A stretch of 64,000 nt of DNA, from positions 124,001 to 188,000 of the forward strand of contig JAESUZ010005539.1 in NCBI GenBank assembly GCA_017311185.1, given 5' to 3'. Source of the stretch: Proteles cristata cristata (taxonomy: Eukaryota; Chordata; Mammalia; Carnivora; Hyaenidae). Positions 10,849 to 29,147 of this stretch are shown piece after piece. The first letter of the stretch is position 1. Every line of letters begins with the position of its first letter. The notes below the pieces were generated by a model that did not search any database, had not been told where the DNA came from, and worked only from the letters and a program-made list of their open reading frames with translations. The position numbers and the translations under genes were made by a program.

Positions 10849-13800
10849 TAAAAAAATGCAAGGCAAAAGAAAACAACGTGTGGTGGAATCAAAACTTTTC
10901 ATTAAAAAGTTACCTAGGGAAAATTCACACACTTGCTTCTCAGTCACTAAGGTTTTTGGTGTATCCTATCACACACTTAGGATAGATGCATTATTTAAAG
11001 CCAACCAGTCATTGCTCTTGAACTGTCACAAATTCATAGATTCTCCGAGTCTGCAGGGAGACCCAAATTTGATGACTTGTGTCGCTTCTACCACAGCTTG
11101 TAATCTGCGCTTAAAACCATTTTACAGCGTCCTGAAAGATGGTGCAAAAGGAGGTCAGCCTACGGCACAGTGATTGTTCTGCCCCGCACTTCAGGCTCAT
11201 TTTAAGGAGGACTATCATACTACTACTTTTCTCTAAGACAAAAATATGCAATACAGCCACTCATCTTCCCACCTCTCCCTTGAAACAAATGGTATCATAA
11301 GATTATCATTTATTGGAGTTTCCTCCTTGAGTTTCCACTTTTCAAAATATTTCCCAAAAAAGTGACTTAGCATTTTATACTAATAATGCCCAAAGCTGGC
11401 ATTTAAATATGTTGCAGATGTGCCTTTAGCTGTAAGAGATCATTTAACGTCCACAGGGTATATAGAAACCCTATATGCTGCAATACTAGTTTGTATTTTT
11501 CCTACTGAGATTAAAGCAAATGTAGAATTTAACAGGAAGATCTTGTTAAAGGTTAATCATAGATCTAAATGAATACCCGTTTTCAAAAGGCATTTACTTT
11601 CCTGACAGAGAAAGGTTCTTTTAATTTAATACGTTTTACCTCAAAAGTATTTTAAAAATCGTGAGGCTCAGTTTTAGGCTTCACTTTTTTTAAAAAAAAG
11701 TAAACATAAAAATTTTAGATTCGGAAAATTATTTCAGGGTTTCAAGTAAGTAGTTTTACTTCCAAAAACGTATCTAGTGTACGCATATTGGAAAAATTGT
11801 CACAATGCCCTACTGGAACCAGAGAACGGGCTACAAAAGCTCACACATCTGTAAACCAGCTGAGGACTTGAAATACTTAATTTTCCTCTTTGATATTTGA
11901 AAGTTCATTGTAGTTTGGCATCGGACAGTTAGTTGTCCTCACACAGAAGATAAACAAGTCCAAGGACCTGGATCTTACCCAGGATACAGTCTTAACACAA
12001 TGTTAAAATAATTCTGTGCCTAAAACACGCTAACTGGTAGTTAGCACACATTGAGCAGTCTCTCACTATTATTCCCCACTGCGTGGTCTGTGCTCGCTAA
12101 AAACATGAGAACACAAAGGAGGAAGACATTTGAAACAAGTCTAATAAAGAAGGTATTCACTTTTTTTTTTTCATAATGAGAAGTCAAAACAGAGCTTCCT
12201 CTGTTTTCCTCAGAATTATTTGGTTTGACTCCTCAACAGTGAGTGACAGTTGTTATATAGAAGGACAGAATCCTTTTTAAAGAATTTCAAATCTTTTCTT
12301 ATATGTTCAGTTGTCTCTGATATTTTATTCTTCTGGGTTTTAAGGATGCTAATATTTTCAAGAAAGTATACACATATGTTTGAGTAATAATACCTACTTA
12401 ATGATATTAACAAAGAATTAAGTCCCAATAACCCATTTAGCCACATAGGGTCACAGAAAATAACAGGTTTTAATTCTGAATTTCCTGTGCAAGGCAAAGA
12501 CTGGTACGTGTCTTTCAAAAATGCTCAGGGTGGTTTAACGGGTGGATGCTTCCTTGAATGTTTTCCTTAAACTCCTTGAAGACCAAACTTCTCATTCAAA
12601 ATACTGCCAAGAAAAGTGACTTGGTATTTTCTGCCTGTAATGCCCAACAGGTGGTAACGAGGACGACTGAGATGGTTAGGAAACAACGACAATCACGTGG
12701 TGCTTTCTACGGAAGTGAGTCTGCACAGAGAGCACACCTCTTCTGGCACAGTGCAACACCTGCGGACGTCTTTAATGATTATTTCCCAGTGTCAGTTTTA
12801 GGGGCTTTATCCAGGAGTCATGATCATGATTAGATGGTTTTGAGGGTAACACTGAGCAGGAAAGGCTGACTGGCTGTTCGTCTGCGAGCGCTAAGACACA
12901 AAAGATCAAAATCTACAATGTGATAAATGTGGTCTGGCCTCTAGGAAGGCGTACAATGAAAAATCGTCTCTGACCTGCCAACTGACTCAACATCCTTATG
13001 TAGATGAAATATGATAAAAGAAGGAGGGTGGAAATGAGAGGACAAGACGGAAGGGGATGCCACAAGAAGCTCACAAGGAATGTGAGCATGATAAGACGCA
13101 AGAGGGGGTGAGTGTCGGTGCTTAGAGGCGTGGCCTAGATCTCTACGCACTAGGAGGAGGGCCTCAGGTAAGTTTCCTTTGCAGAACAGAGATGGGGCTC
13201 ATGTTAAGTGACCGCCACATCCTACTTTCTTGCCCTGTTTCATGCACTGTGATGGGGACGTCAAATCTTCAGGAGGATGACGTTCTAACAGAAAGAACAA
13301 TCCATGGTAAAAAATACTCAGAGGAACTCTGACAGTCATGCAGCAATTCATACATGCTACATTACACATGGTGAAATGATCTGCAAACAGATATCAAGCA
13401 GACTAATTATGTGCTTTGTAAAAATAAATTTCTCAAATTTTTCAACAAGGATTTTGAAAAAAAAAAAACCTTGGACAATTAAGTTGGAAACTGCGGTTTC
13501 TTTTCTTTTTCTTGTTTTCTTTTTTATAGACACATTATTTAGAATTACGATCAAATCTTCTAAAATGATTGGAAGAGTTGTTGGCCCATCTCTAGATTAA
13601 AAACAAACTGAAATAAATTAGATTTTATGTTGAAAAAAGTAATCCAGTTCAACAACCTATGTGCCAAGTTTCCCTCATATAATTGGAAACAGTCAAGCAA
13701 TAAACTCTGAAAAAGGAATTTCTAATGGAAGCCTTGAAAACACTTGACTCCGGCTTTGCTACTGGGTGCCATAATAAATCCAGAAACTTAAAACCTCAGA

Positions 13801-15399
13801 TATACTGGAGAAGAAAAAACTTTCAGTGGAGCTATGTAATGTATAGTCTAATATGAAATCTTAAGAGGCAAAAATCTTTCCTCCAGTGAAAGTTTCTTAT
13901 ACTTCATTCCCTGGGCACATAACTCTCTTGCCCCATCCACCGAGCCCCCATCCCATTTCACTCTTTGTTACAGTAAAGATTATGAAGGCTAAAGAAAGCC
14001 TCTTGGTGTTTTTCAGGCAAAAATGTTATAATGTAGTATTTAACACCATTTAAAAGAGAGGGCTGTAGAATACAGAAGCTAGGCAACGAGATTCTGGAAA
14101 GTAGTTGAGTAAAATATTTATGGCAGAATGGAGAGGCTCTTTTTGAATAATAGTTTTAGGCTGACTAAACTTGGGGAATAAGGTTGAAAACAGCCTTAAA
14201 ATTAAAACACCTCTATAGTCCTTTTTTTTTTTTTTCTTTTAAACAGTGGCAGACATTCTATAAGTTTATTGTTACAGGTAACGTAGGTCATTGATAGCTT
14301 TTACTAGGGATACAAAGATAACAGGCGCTAGCAATGTAACAATACTGAGTAAGATTACAGAAGGTTGCTAGTAAATTGAATGGAATAAGCTTTACTAAAA
14401 TAGCTGAGGGAAGTCTATTTGAAACGTAATGGTTTTTGCTCAAAACTGCTCCCTGACTTCATAGGTGAAAATAATGCTGTTTTAAGATTGCATAAAGGAA
14501 AAAACTCATCTGTGTATGTTTATTTGTCTCTGGATCATACCTTTCTTGTGGTGGTGGGTCAAAATAGAAGTCAGAGCTCAGTATTTTTCTACTCTGAGCA
14601 CCCACAAGGAATGGAGGGAAACATTTATGTCAAGCCCCACATGTGTATACCCACTCTCTTATGAAGACGGAGGGAGCACTCTAAGGGGCTGGTGGGGGAC
14701 AGGAAGACATGAAATCCTCGCTGATTTTCTTAAAAGGATCATTTTGAAGATCAAGTTTAATGGATTCCAAAGATTCCAAATAGTAGTGGGAATCTGAGAA
14801 CTGTATTTAATATATCAAAAAGCCCAGTGGGAAATGTAGATTTACCAGCTACTAAGTTGCAAAAGTGAAGGTTTTGTATTGTTTTTATTTTCTGATAGAA
14901 ATATACCAGGTCAGTCCAATAACACGGGTTGTTTCACAATTATCAGAAGCAGTGATTGGCACGATCTAGGTCTTTGATGACTAAAAGACAAAAACCCACT
15001 AGGTTGATTAAATTAATAAATGCCGCTTGTTTGGCAGACAAAAGCCTTCAGAGACAAGAGGTCCCCAGGAATAAAAGTAGCTGCCGTTTAAAAGGTGGGG
15101 AACCACTTCCCCGTTTCAATCGCTTCATTTCACAGTTGAGGTAGCTAACTGAGGCTTAGCGAAGGAAGGAATCTGGCCAGAGTCCTTAGGTGAGGGAGCC
15201 GACAGTCACATTCAATTCTAAAAGATAATTCTTCCCTCTCTTCTAAGAGGTCTCTTTCCTCTGAGATGTTCCACGTTTTAGCTTTCTCTCCACTCTCAAG
15301 TATGCACTAACACACTAGTTTTACTATTAACTGTGACAATTTCTGTGGTTCAGATAAAGTGCTGAGAAAAGATGTCAAGCTGCCATCACAGGAAAATCT

Positions 15400-15525
15400 T
15401 AATATCACGTTAACATTAGTAATATTAAGATAACTTTAATAATAGTAAGATATTAATAATAATTAATATCAATATTATTAAGGTATTAATATCATTATTA
15501 AGATATTAATAATAAAAAACACAGG
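15400..15525. repeat. A/T-only self-complementary repeat
   Basis: Interwoven ATTAATA, GATATTAATAAT and ATTATTAAGGTATTAATATC words. These are imperfect inverted and direct repeats able to form hairpins; not a recognised element. Confidence 0.7.
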
Positions 15526-15639
15526 ATGAAAGAAATGGTATTTGTGTGTGATACTTTTCATTGTGCCAATTCTAAGGTATTCAGAACAATGTTACAAGCT
15601 TGGTGGATATGTTTTTAAAAAATGACAGATCACCTGCCT

Positions 15640-16290
15640 GTAACAATAATGTGTTTATCCCTGGCCCCAGTTACCCTTCCGTCCGAGGACCAGATGTGCC
15701 CTCTAAATTAAGGGGCCAGGCAATCAGACAAATACAAACTGAGGGGTGTTCTGCAAACAACTATCAATGGGCCGGAAATGGGGAACCACTCCAGAATAAT
15801 GAAAAGCTAAAAAGACTTGACAATTAAATTCAATGTATGATCCCTGAATGGATACTAGATCAAAACAAAGCGAAACAAACCACAACCAGCTATTGAAAAA
15901 AAAGGGGGGGGCTACTAAGGGGTACAACTGGGAAATTTGAATGTGGACTGTGTATGAGATAATGCTACTGTACTGTTAAACGTCTTGAATGTGACAGCCA
16001 TGCCGTAGTTATGTAGGAGGAGACCTTTGTTCCCAGAAGATACTTAGAAGGTAGACAGAGGGTGAAATGATATATGCGCCTAACTCCCAGACTGGGGGCA
16101 GGAGGCAGGGAGAGAGAGTAGAGAGGAGGAAGAAGAAGAGACAAGGGCTCCTACGCAGAATGTGGAACTGGCTTGTGTCATTCACCAAGATGCAAAGGGG
16201 TGAAAGGCACGTGAGCGTTCACACCACTATTCCTACAACTTTTCCGCAGGTTTGTAATTTTTCTAAATAAAAACCTGGGGAGGAACTTGA
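15640..16290 (+). mobile_element. Ancient LINE-1 3' end, plus strand
   Basis: Words such as GGATACTAGATCAAAACAAA, GACTGTGTATGAGATAATGC, GTTATGTAGGAGGAGACC and the end CTACAACTTTTCCGCAGG ... AATTTTTCTAAATAAAAACC match the 3' region of an old mammalian L1 type as I remember it. A copy of the same family lies in reverse at about 39787-40420. No coding capacity is left. Confidence 0.65.
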
Positions 16291-18977
16291 GAGTGCCAGG
16301 AAGTAATCCTGTATGTGCTTAGAGGGGAAAGATGGAGCCCCTAAAGCTAAGCTGTTTCTGACACTCATGGCTGCAAAAGGATTCTCTGTTTTCAGATTTG
16401 ATGGTCGGCTGTCAACCAAAGGGAAGAGGGCGAGTCAAGAGCGTCTGGAACATTTATAGGTTAAATTCCCTCCACTGGGATATTATGGAACTTACATGAT
16501 TTTTAATTAAGAAGGTAAACACCCTAATATTTACTTTAAAAAAAAAAAAACACTTAGTACAAACCAGTTACACATTTGGTAAGAGTATAAATATTTTTGG
16601 AGTTGAAAAAGCCAATAAAAGGTAAAATCATTCTGATTTTAATGTTCATGTACATGTGTTCACTGGTTACTGCTTTGCATTTAATTTAAGACGGCCTTTT
16701 TAATAAGCAGAAAATGTGCATTTTTATATTGTTTAAATTTTAATATGGATTTTTGTTCAAAACAACACAGACATTCAGGCTACTTGTAAATGATACAAGA
16801 TTTTTTGCTAATGAGGCATTATGTAGAACATATGCAAAAATCACAACTCACTCTTCCAAAATAGACCACAATAACAGGAAAAAACATGATTTTAATAAAA
16901 AACAACAGCACTGGGCTTTTACTTCAAAGCAATTAAGGGCTTTGGATAACCAAAAGTTTATGTCAAGTTGATGCCAAACCAAACTGGGCTATTAAACACA
17001 TACTATGAAGAGTTTCTGTAATATTCTATGAAAAGGCTCTTTGCCATAAATATCAAGCACTGCACTCTGAAGATTACAACTACGTTAGGTTCATGTTTGA
17101 GAACAAGGAGCCCAACATCCTGATCAGACTTCTAGAATTTCAAATTTGAAATAATGTATCCGTGAAAGAGAAGTTTAAATATGTTTTCCATTTTGTGATT
17201 TTTCTTTACAGTAAATTATACCAAATTTTATATTCTCCCCAACATTTTTTTCAACAGTTTTCCATTAGTCTCAAAAAATTGCTGTGACACATAAAATTCT
17301 GAGCTATGTGTAAACATACAAGAAAAAAAGACTTAAAGACTTTTATTGGAAGTCATTTCTTCAGTTTTCAACAACTGTATTTCAAGGAACAATATGCTAT
17401 TTACTAAAGGTACCCTTTCTTTCGAAGCAAATAACATGTATTTTTCAATTTTACACAATCAGTGAGGTGGGGTAGAAATCAGTTTATTTCTTTGGCCTCT
17501 GCAGCAAAAGTTACATTACCTGTAATACTCATTTTGTCTCTACTTCTAATTCTCGATGTGACAAAAGAGACTGCTTTTGAATGAGGGCCGTAGTTAGCTG
17601 TTACGGTAAAGTCTGGGTGCATATGCTGGTGTCTCTTGCTGACAATCTTCGTAGGAGAAAACATGCATACGTGCCTATCTATTTCTTCTGCTGTTCTAGT
17701 CCTAGGATTGAAGGACTTTGGGATTTCCATTTCAATGAACTGAACCTTCTAGTTCCTGGGTGATCATATCCTTTTGGATGAGGGAAAGGGCCAACACAGT
17801 ATGCATCTTACTCTGGGAATTTAGGAAGTGTAACAGAGAAAGTGGTCTCTAATAACCTTGTACTCAGCTGTTGAGTAAAGGTGGTAAGGATGGGCTGGCT
17901 CTAAGCTTGGGCTTGGTCTAAGTATAGAATTTTCACATTTAGATAATATCTTAAATACGGTTGTTGGCAATTTATTAAGATCACATTTGGTGTTGGGGTC
18001 TGGTCCTTTAGCACTGTTCCTCACAAGGAACCATGTCTTGCTTTTCCAATCAGACCAAGTCTAAACCAGTTCTTCCTGGGAGAACATAGATGACTTCTAG
18101 GGATTCAAGCTGGTTCAAATTCAGGGTTCAAATTACATCCCCTAACATAATTCCCAAAGATTCATGTTTCTTTTGCCCTGCCCTTAGAAGGGTATTTAAA
18201 TATCAGTAAGTATATAGAATTTCATTATATAATTTAATTAAATTTTATATGTAACTTTTCAGGAACGGAAATTATCAGAGAGAATACTAATCTTTTGAGT
18301 CTCTGAAATATAAAGCTTCTTGTATAGTTTCAGCCCACTTTATTGTTCTTAAAACAAGTCTCCTAGGCATGTTTTCCTAGTTTTTTCAAATGTTACCATG
18401 TCAGGTTAGTTTGGTAAAGGGGGATTAAACTCTAGATCTGAAATGAAAAACTAGAAAATCCTACAGGTTTTTCTAAATGGAACTTAGCCACATAAGCATG
18501 ATGTCATATACACTGGATAGGGGGAAAAACAAATAGAGGCTCTAGGTCTGGTTTGAAAGACCTTAAGAGAGAAACGAGAGACCTAAGAGATCCCAAACGC
18601 AATGTGTAGACCTCATGTGGCTTCCAATTAAGACAGACAGGAGAAGACAGCTTCAGGGAAGTTTAGAGAACTTCAAGGTATTACAGAATACTCAGCAACT
18701 GCAATTAATTTTGTTAGATGTGATAACGGCATGTGCTATGTGAAAAAAATTTCCTATCAGAGATTTAGATTGGAGCATTCCTAGGTGAGATGACATCCTA
18801 TCTGGCTGAGGCTGATTAATTCAAGAAAATAAAAGGTGAAGGGACAGGTGAAATAAGACTGGGAACTTGTTAGTGATTATGTGAGCTAAGTGATGGGTAC
18901 CTGGCAATTCAACATACCACTCCCTCTCTTCTGGGTCTCCTTGGTCTGAAAAAAGAAACAGGAAAGAAATGGAAATG

Positions 18978-19003
18978 AAAAAAAAAAAAAAAAAAAAAAA
19001 AAA
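18978..19003. repeat. (A)26 homopolymer
   Basis: Uninterrupted run of 26 A on the plus strand followed by GAAAGGAATGAGGGAG. Prone to sequencing and length variation. No SINE body could be recognised beside it. Confidence 0.9.
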
Positions 19004-19672
19004 GAAAGGAATGAGGGAGAGAAGATCATTCGAGAAAGAATATGGTAAGAAAATAGAGTTTCGCTGGAAATGCAGAGTGGAAATGCAAAATGAGAGTGGT
19101 GTTAGGAACCGGATATGACAAAGGAGGATGGGAAAGAACATTCCGTACGTTGCAAAACATCGAAAGTGGAGACGCAGCAGGGAGACTAGTGAAGGGCTCC
19201 ACTGTCGTCCGTTAACAACCAACAGAACTTGAAGCAAAGTTTGAATATTAGGAGAGGTAACAAGCATCTTTTTGGGGTGAAAAAAACCAAAAAAACAAAC
19301 CACCTGGTACTGTATTTTGGAGCTTACTTTTCATGTTGAGAAAAAATTTAAATGAGGCTGGACTTATTCATGAGACATCCCAACAGCTAGGTCCTTGTCA
19401 CAGACCTTTCTCTTGGTGGGTACAATCGAATGGCATCAGAACTTCCAACAGTTATGGTAAATGCCCCGAAGGGGCCAAAGAATCGGGGAACAGGATGAGC
19501 CCCAGAGTAGGTGAGGGAGAAATGTCCTTACACAGAGCTGTTGATAGCAGTTAGTAGGTCTAGAGCAGACTTCTATGAAGAATGTTAAGTGAAAACACGA
19601 TTTTTCACATGGACTAGACTTATCCTTCCACGGCACATGATAAAGTATTTTAAACTAATTTTGACCTTATCA

Positions 19673-21029
<1,357 letters not shown>

Positions 21030-21132
21030 AAATTTCTTATTTCTCCTCTGGCTTCTTCAAGTAAACTGTTGCCATGTTTTGTAAGCATGGGTTGTAGAGT
21101 TTCTGCTATGTCAGCATCTTGGAATCTAATAC
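21030..21132 (-). CDS. RPGRIP1L: RPGRIP1L coding exon 5
   Basis: 103 nt; acceptor TTTTAG, donor GTATGT. Residues 177-211: split Gly, [20 protein letters not shown] and [13 protein letters not shown]. It differs from human as remembered at several positions (e.g. LQ for PH), in what is a linker before the next coiled coil. Confidence 0.96.
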
Positions 21133-21526
21133 CTAAAAGTCAATCAGCAAGATGATAAAAGTGAAATTAATAAAGAAAGACTCTTGATTTGCTAACATAT
21201 AGAAATTTGTAATATAAGGAAATTTCCACAGTACTGAGAGAGATGTGCTCGATAGTGCAGAGAATTAGAAATCCACTGCCCAAGGGGGTATCATTGGCAG
21301 CAAGTGTACATAGCAGCAAGTACCGCCCATTAAACAAATCTGACTATGGAAATCCAAGGACCTAGAAATAATTTGATTCAAGTTAGATTTGTAACTCCTA
21401 AAGTCATTCTGAAAGAACCAAAGTCTTCAATTCAGGGCTTTATGATATACACTAAAGTATGAAGGAAAGAGATTTCAAAGACTTAACTTTTTTTTTTTTT
21501 TCATATTTGGGATATAGATTTTTTTT

Positions 21527-21746
21527 AAAGTTTTTTTTAAAAATGTATTTCTAGGAGAGAGAGAGAGAGAGACAGTGTGAGCAGGGGAGGGTCAGAGAGA
21601 GAGGGAGACACAGACTCCGAAATAGGTTCTAGGCTCTGAGCTGGCAGTCAGCACAGAGCCCGACGCGGGGATCGAACCCACGAACCGCAAGATCATGACT
21701 TAAGCGAAAGTCAGACGCTTAACCGACTAAGCCACCCAGGCGCCCC
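21527..21746 (-). mobile_element. Young felid CAN SINE, minus strand (subfamily with GGCAGTCAGCAC)
   Basis: Well-preserved copy ending GCCACCCAGGCGCCCC. It carries the variant words GAGCTGGCAGTCAGCACAG and GACTTAAGCGAAAGTCAGAC, shared with 56688-56903. Flanked by a perfect target duplication GGGATATAGATTTTTT at 21509 and 21747. Confidence 0.95.
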
Positions 21747-21762
21747 GGGATATAGATTTTTT

Positions 21763-21996
21763 ATTTTTATTTTTCTTATTAAAGTTTTTAAATGTTTTAT
21801 TTATTTTGAGGAGATAGAGAAAGACAGAGTGCGAGCGGAGGAGGGGCAGAGAGAGAGGGAGACACAGGATCAGAAGCAAGCTCCAGGCTCTGAGCTGTCA
21901 GCACAGAGCCTGATGTGGGGCTCAAACCCACAAACCGTGAGATCATCACCTGAGCTGAAGTTGGGTGCTTAACTGACTGAGCACCCAGGCGCCCCT
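21763..21996 (-). mobile_element. Felid CAN SINE, minus strand (second insertion at same target)
   Basis: AAATGTTTTATTTATTTTGAG tail complement, GAGCTGTCAGCACAGAGCC body and CACCCAGGCGCCCC end. Followed at 21997 by a third copy of GGATATAGATTT, so it used the same target word as its neighbour. Confidence 0.94.
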
Positions 21997-22429
21997 GGAT
22001 ATAGATTTAAAAAATTTTTTTCCATTAGCCATTCACATTCTTTGCTCTTACATTCTGAACCTTATCTTCATTTGTGTGACTCACAGATACTGTGAATGTA
22101 AGTCAAAATGTTCCCTCCTCTTTGGTTTATTATCTCAGTACGAAAACCCACATTTAAACAAAGGTAATTCACGAGGTGATCATCAATGAGACTCATTTAA
22201 ATAAAAAATTTTGCTGCAGCCCTTAATGTATAGTTTTTCTTATAAAAATAGTTACACGAAACTTTACAAGTCTAGTCCCATTGTCAAAAATGAGACATGA
22301 TTTTAATCACATGATTAGATTACACTTATAAAATAATTAAGTTACTAGAGTTTCAGGGAGATGAAATATGACAAATAATTTAGATTTTTAATGGAGCATA
22401 GTATCAGATACACAGTACATTTAAAATTC

Positions 22430-22620
22430 TTTCTTGGCTGGGTGGCTAAGTTGGGTAAGTTTCCAACTCTTGATTTTGGCTGATATCATGATCTCACAGT
22501 CAATCGAGCCCTGTGTTGGGTTCTGTGCCAGGCGTGGAGCCTGCTTAAGCTTCTCTCTCCCTTTCTTAAAAAAAAAAAAAAACAAAAACCAAAAAAACCC
22601 CCCAAAAAACCAAAAAAACA
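22430..22620 (+). mobile_element. CAN SINE, plus strand, with A/C-rich tail
   Basis: GGCTGGGTGGCTAAGTTGGG head, GATATCATGATCTCACAGTC, a shortened CT body and a long tail of A runs broken by CC, CCCCCC and CC. Confidence 0.85.
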
Positions 22621-22904
22621 TAAAAAAAAGAAATTCACTCTTTTAAGAAAGTTTATTTTTTAAAAATGAGAATTTTAACTAGATTAATGGAACTATTATT
22701 TGCTATTTCCCAAACTTTCAATATCTGTTTGTATAATTCAGACTAAAGAACAGAAAAGGCTCTGCCTGAAACATTAAAATAGTTTATTGTGTTAAAATCT
22801 GCCAATTTTGGCAGTAATGTTAATTCTTAAGCTTTTCCTACATAAATTACAGGAACTAAACATTACTAGAAAAATTTAAAAAAGGACTTATCCTTAAAAT
22901 AATC

Positions 22905-23109
22905 TTTTTTAACCTTTTTAATTCATTTTTTGAGAAACAGAGCACGAGCAGGGGAGGGGCAGAGAGAGAGGGAGACACAGAATACGAAGCAGGCTCCAGG
23001 CTCCGAGCTGTTGGCACAGAACCTGATGCGGGGCTTGAACTCACAGACTGTGAGATCATGACCTGAGCTGAGGTTGGGCTCTTAACCGACTGAGCCACCC
23101 AGGCGTCCC
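22905..23109 (-). mobile_element. Felid CAN SINE, minus strand, with 16-bp target duplication
   Basis: GAGAGAGAGGGAGACACAG, GCTCCGAGCTGTTGGCACAG and GAGCCACCCAGGCGTCCC. Flanked by the perfect direct repeat TATCCTTAAAATAATC at 22889-22904 and 23110-23125, which fixes both insertion edges. Confidence 0.95.
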
Positions 23110-23576
23110 TATCCTTAAAATAATCGTAATATTTATAGTGTAATAGTGGTTCGCCAATGGTCACATTTAAAACACTTTATAGACATCTTTGTTCTACTGG
23201 TTCTTCACAGTAAGGATTCTTTCTGTATTACAAGGATCACATCTTAAACCAGTACTTTCCATCCTTTATCCTGACAAGGCACACATAGAAAATGGTCATA
23301 TTTGTACAGCAGCTTGAGGGCAAGGCTGCGTATAGACAGAGAAGGTATAGTGTTCTCACCTGGCCACCCTACGCTGTCATATTTCTGACAAGTATGGCCT
23401 AAGTCCCAAGCTCAAAGGCAGTCTTGAAAAGTCTATTAAGGTTACTAAGGTATCAACCTTGATAATGGTGCCTCAAGTGTACTCAGAAAGATAATGTATT
23501 CATCACTGTTTAGTGCCTTGTGCAGCTTCTACCTCTTGGACTCTGTAGTGAAAAAGGTCTGAATTAGTAAAATTGG

Positions 23577-23787
23577 GTTTTTTTTAATGTTTATTTATTT
23601 TTCTGAGACAGACAGAAAGACTGTGAGTGAGGGAGGGGCAGGGAGGGAGACACAGAATCTGAGGCAGGCTCCAGGCTCTAAAGCAGTCGGCAAAGAGCCT
23701 GATGCAGGGCTCAAACCCACGAACTGTGAGATAAATGACCTGAGCTAAAGTCGGATGTTTAACCGACTGAGCCACCCAGGTGCGCCT
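23577..23787 (-). mobile_element. Felid CAN SINE, minus strand
   Basis: TTTTTAATGTTTATTTATTT, GAGGCAGGCTCCAGGCTC and GAGCCACCCAGGTGCGCC. Imperfect flanking repeat TGAATTAGTAA / TGAATTACTAT. Confidence 0.93.
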
Positions 23788-24004
23788 GAATTACTATGAT
23801 TGTATAAACTCCAGGAGAAATTTAAGCTATGTAGTCACATTGTAAAGACTGTGCAGCTCTTTTTTTCCCCTCATAGGAGGAAACGTCCATCAGGCCCTTC
23901 TTTTTAAACAGCAATTCATAGTACTAAATTAGTTTTCCATATTAATCTAAAATTCGGGCATTGCATTTTTATTTAGTATAAAAGACCTTATGGATCTTAG
24001 AAAT

Positions 24005-24190
24005 CATCTTGCCCAGCTATAGTCACAGATGCCAAAACTAAGTTTTAGAGCGGATAAGTGACTTTTGAAAGGTAAAGTACCATGGAGTTACAATCTCTTG
24101 ATTTTTTTTTTTTTTTTGCTAATCTGGTGTTATCACTCCATTCTACAGATGGGAAGAGTGAGGCTCTGAAAGGTCAAGTGCTCTCTTCCA
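24005..24190. repeat. Possible MIR fragments
   Basis: GCCAAAACTAAGTTTTAGAG and CATTCTACAGATGGGAAGAG with AGGTCAAGTGCTCT resemble the MIR core in reverse. Interrupted by a poly-T near 24100-24118. Old and weak. Confidence 0.5.
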
Positions 24191-25396
24191 CGTTAATTAG
24201 CAGCAGAATCTATTTTCTAGTTTATAATTCATTATGATTGCTTTAGTTATTTTCAGAGTCCGTCGCCAATCTCACAAGCTAGAGTAGCTAAGCCCTTTCA
24301 CCCTGCAGCTGCCTCTGGTCTCAGTGGGCACCTTGCTGACTTCAGGGGAACTCTGCCTGGGGAAGAGATAGTGTCAACATTTAGTTTGGGGAAAAAAATA
24401 ATAGGACAAAATTTTCTCCTTTTCTGTTTATATGGCATTTTTCCCCTCTCCTTAATGAACAGAAAGTTTTATGATTTTTTGTGTCCCTGAAAATGTTTGG
24501 CCTTTATGTGAAGCATGCTCCAAATGAAGATCAATTATGGCGAAAATTTTCTTTCCTTCCCTAGTTGATGAAATTTAAAAAATGTCACTTAAAACTACTG
24601 ACTTTTCACTTCATTATAAATAAGTTCATCATGGGCGGGGAGAATTGGGAATTTTTATTAGAAATATTTAGGTTCTTCCCATATTGTTTATCTATGTGAC
24701 TGAATCGCTTTGTACCCTGGGTAGGTTTTAGGGGATTCATTTTCAAAACGGGGAAAGTGATTGACCTACGATCATTTCTGGAGAGAAAGGAGACGTTTAT
24801 GGTCACTTGCTTATATCCTTTTGTCTTACGTGTAAAGATCAAGGTCAGGGTGATTAGATGCCTTGTCCAAGGTCACCAGATAGTAAGTCGGGGAGCAAGG
24901 ACCCAGTTTTTTAAACCCTCAGTTGTACACATACGGCACTCTCATGCTGCTGCCTTACGATGAGAGATTTAAACAGTTCTGCAAATTTTATAAAAGGTCT
25001 TTTGACAACGAAATTAAGTGTGATCATTCAAAACAGCAAGCGTGATCGTAAATAAGCAAACTAGCTGGGTTCCTCATTTGCCTGAGTCAATGTGATTTCT
25101 ATCTGCAACACAGAAAACCAACTCAAACTAAACTTCTATTTTACGCATTTTCACACACATCTCCAATATCAGGATAGAGGTTTACATTCAAGGTGTTACT
25201 CAACAAATATGAATGATTTAGGGATTCTTGAATAAAATGATCTTCATGTTAATATTAACATTTTATCACAAAGCAAGTCGAAAACATTTTTCTTTCCAAA
25301 GTTACTTAAAAACATGAAAAATGTGGAAATAAAACTTGGTGTGTGTGTGTAAAACAACCTATTAAAAGAGTTACATTTAGGATTTAATATAATTTA

Positions 25397-29002
<3,606 letters not shown>

Positions 29003-29147
29003 CTTTTAATTTTATCCTCTTGCTTGCGGGCATGCTGTTTAAGTAAAATGTTCTCATCGTGCAAACGCAAAAATCTGTCTTCCAGTTCCTCACGACTGAT
29101 ACGTGACACTGCCGGACGAGACTTCATTGTACGTGTTGTTGAAGTTT
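29003..29147 (-). CDS. RPGRIP1L: RPGRIP1L coding exon 3
   Basis: 145 nt; acceptor TTTTACAG, donor GTTGTG (less usual T at +3). Residues 29-77: [40 protein letters not shown] and RKQEDKIK with a split Arg. First heptads of the coiled coil. Virtually the same as human as remembered. Confidence 0.97.

Noticed and set aside
18821..19303. 160-codon minus-strand frame with a run of phenylalanines
   Set aside because: The Phe run is the reading of a 26-A homopolymer; nothing else in it resembles a protein and no splice signals frame it.
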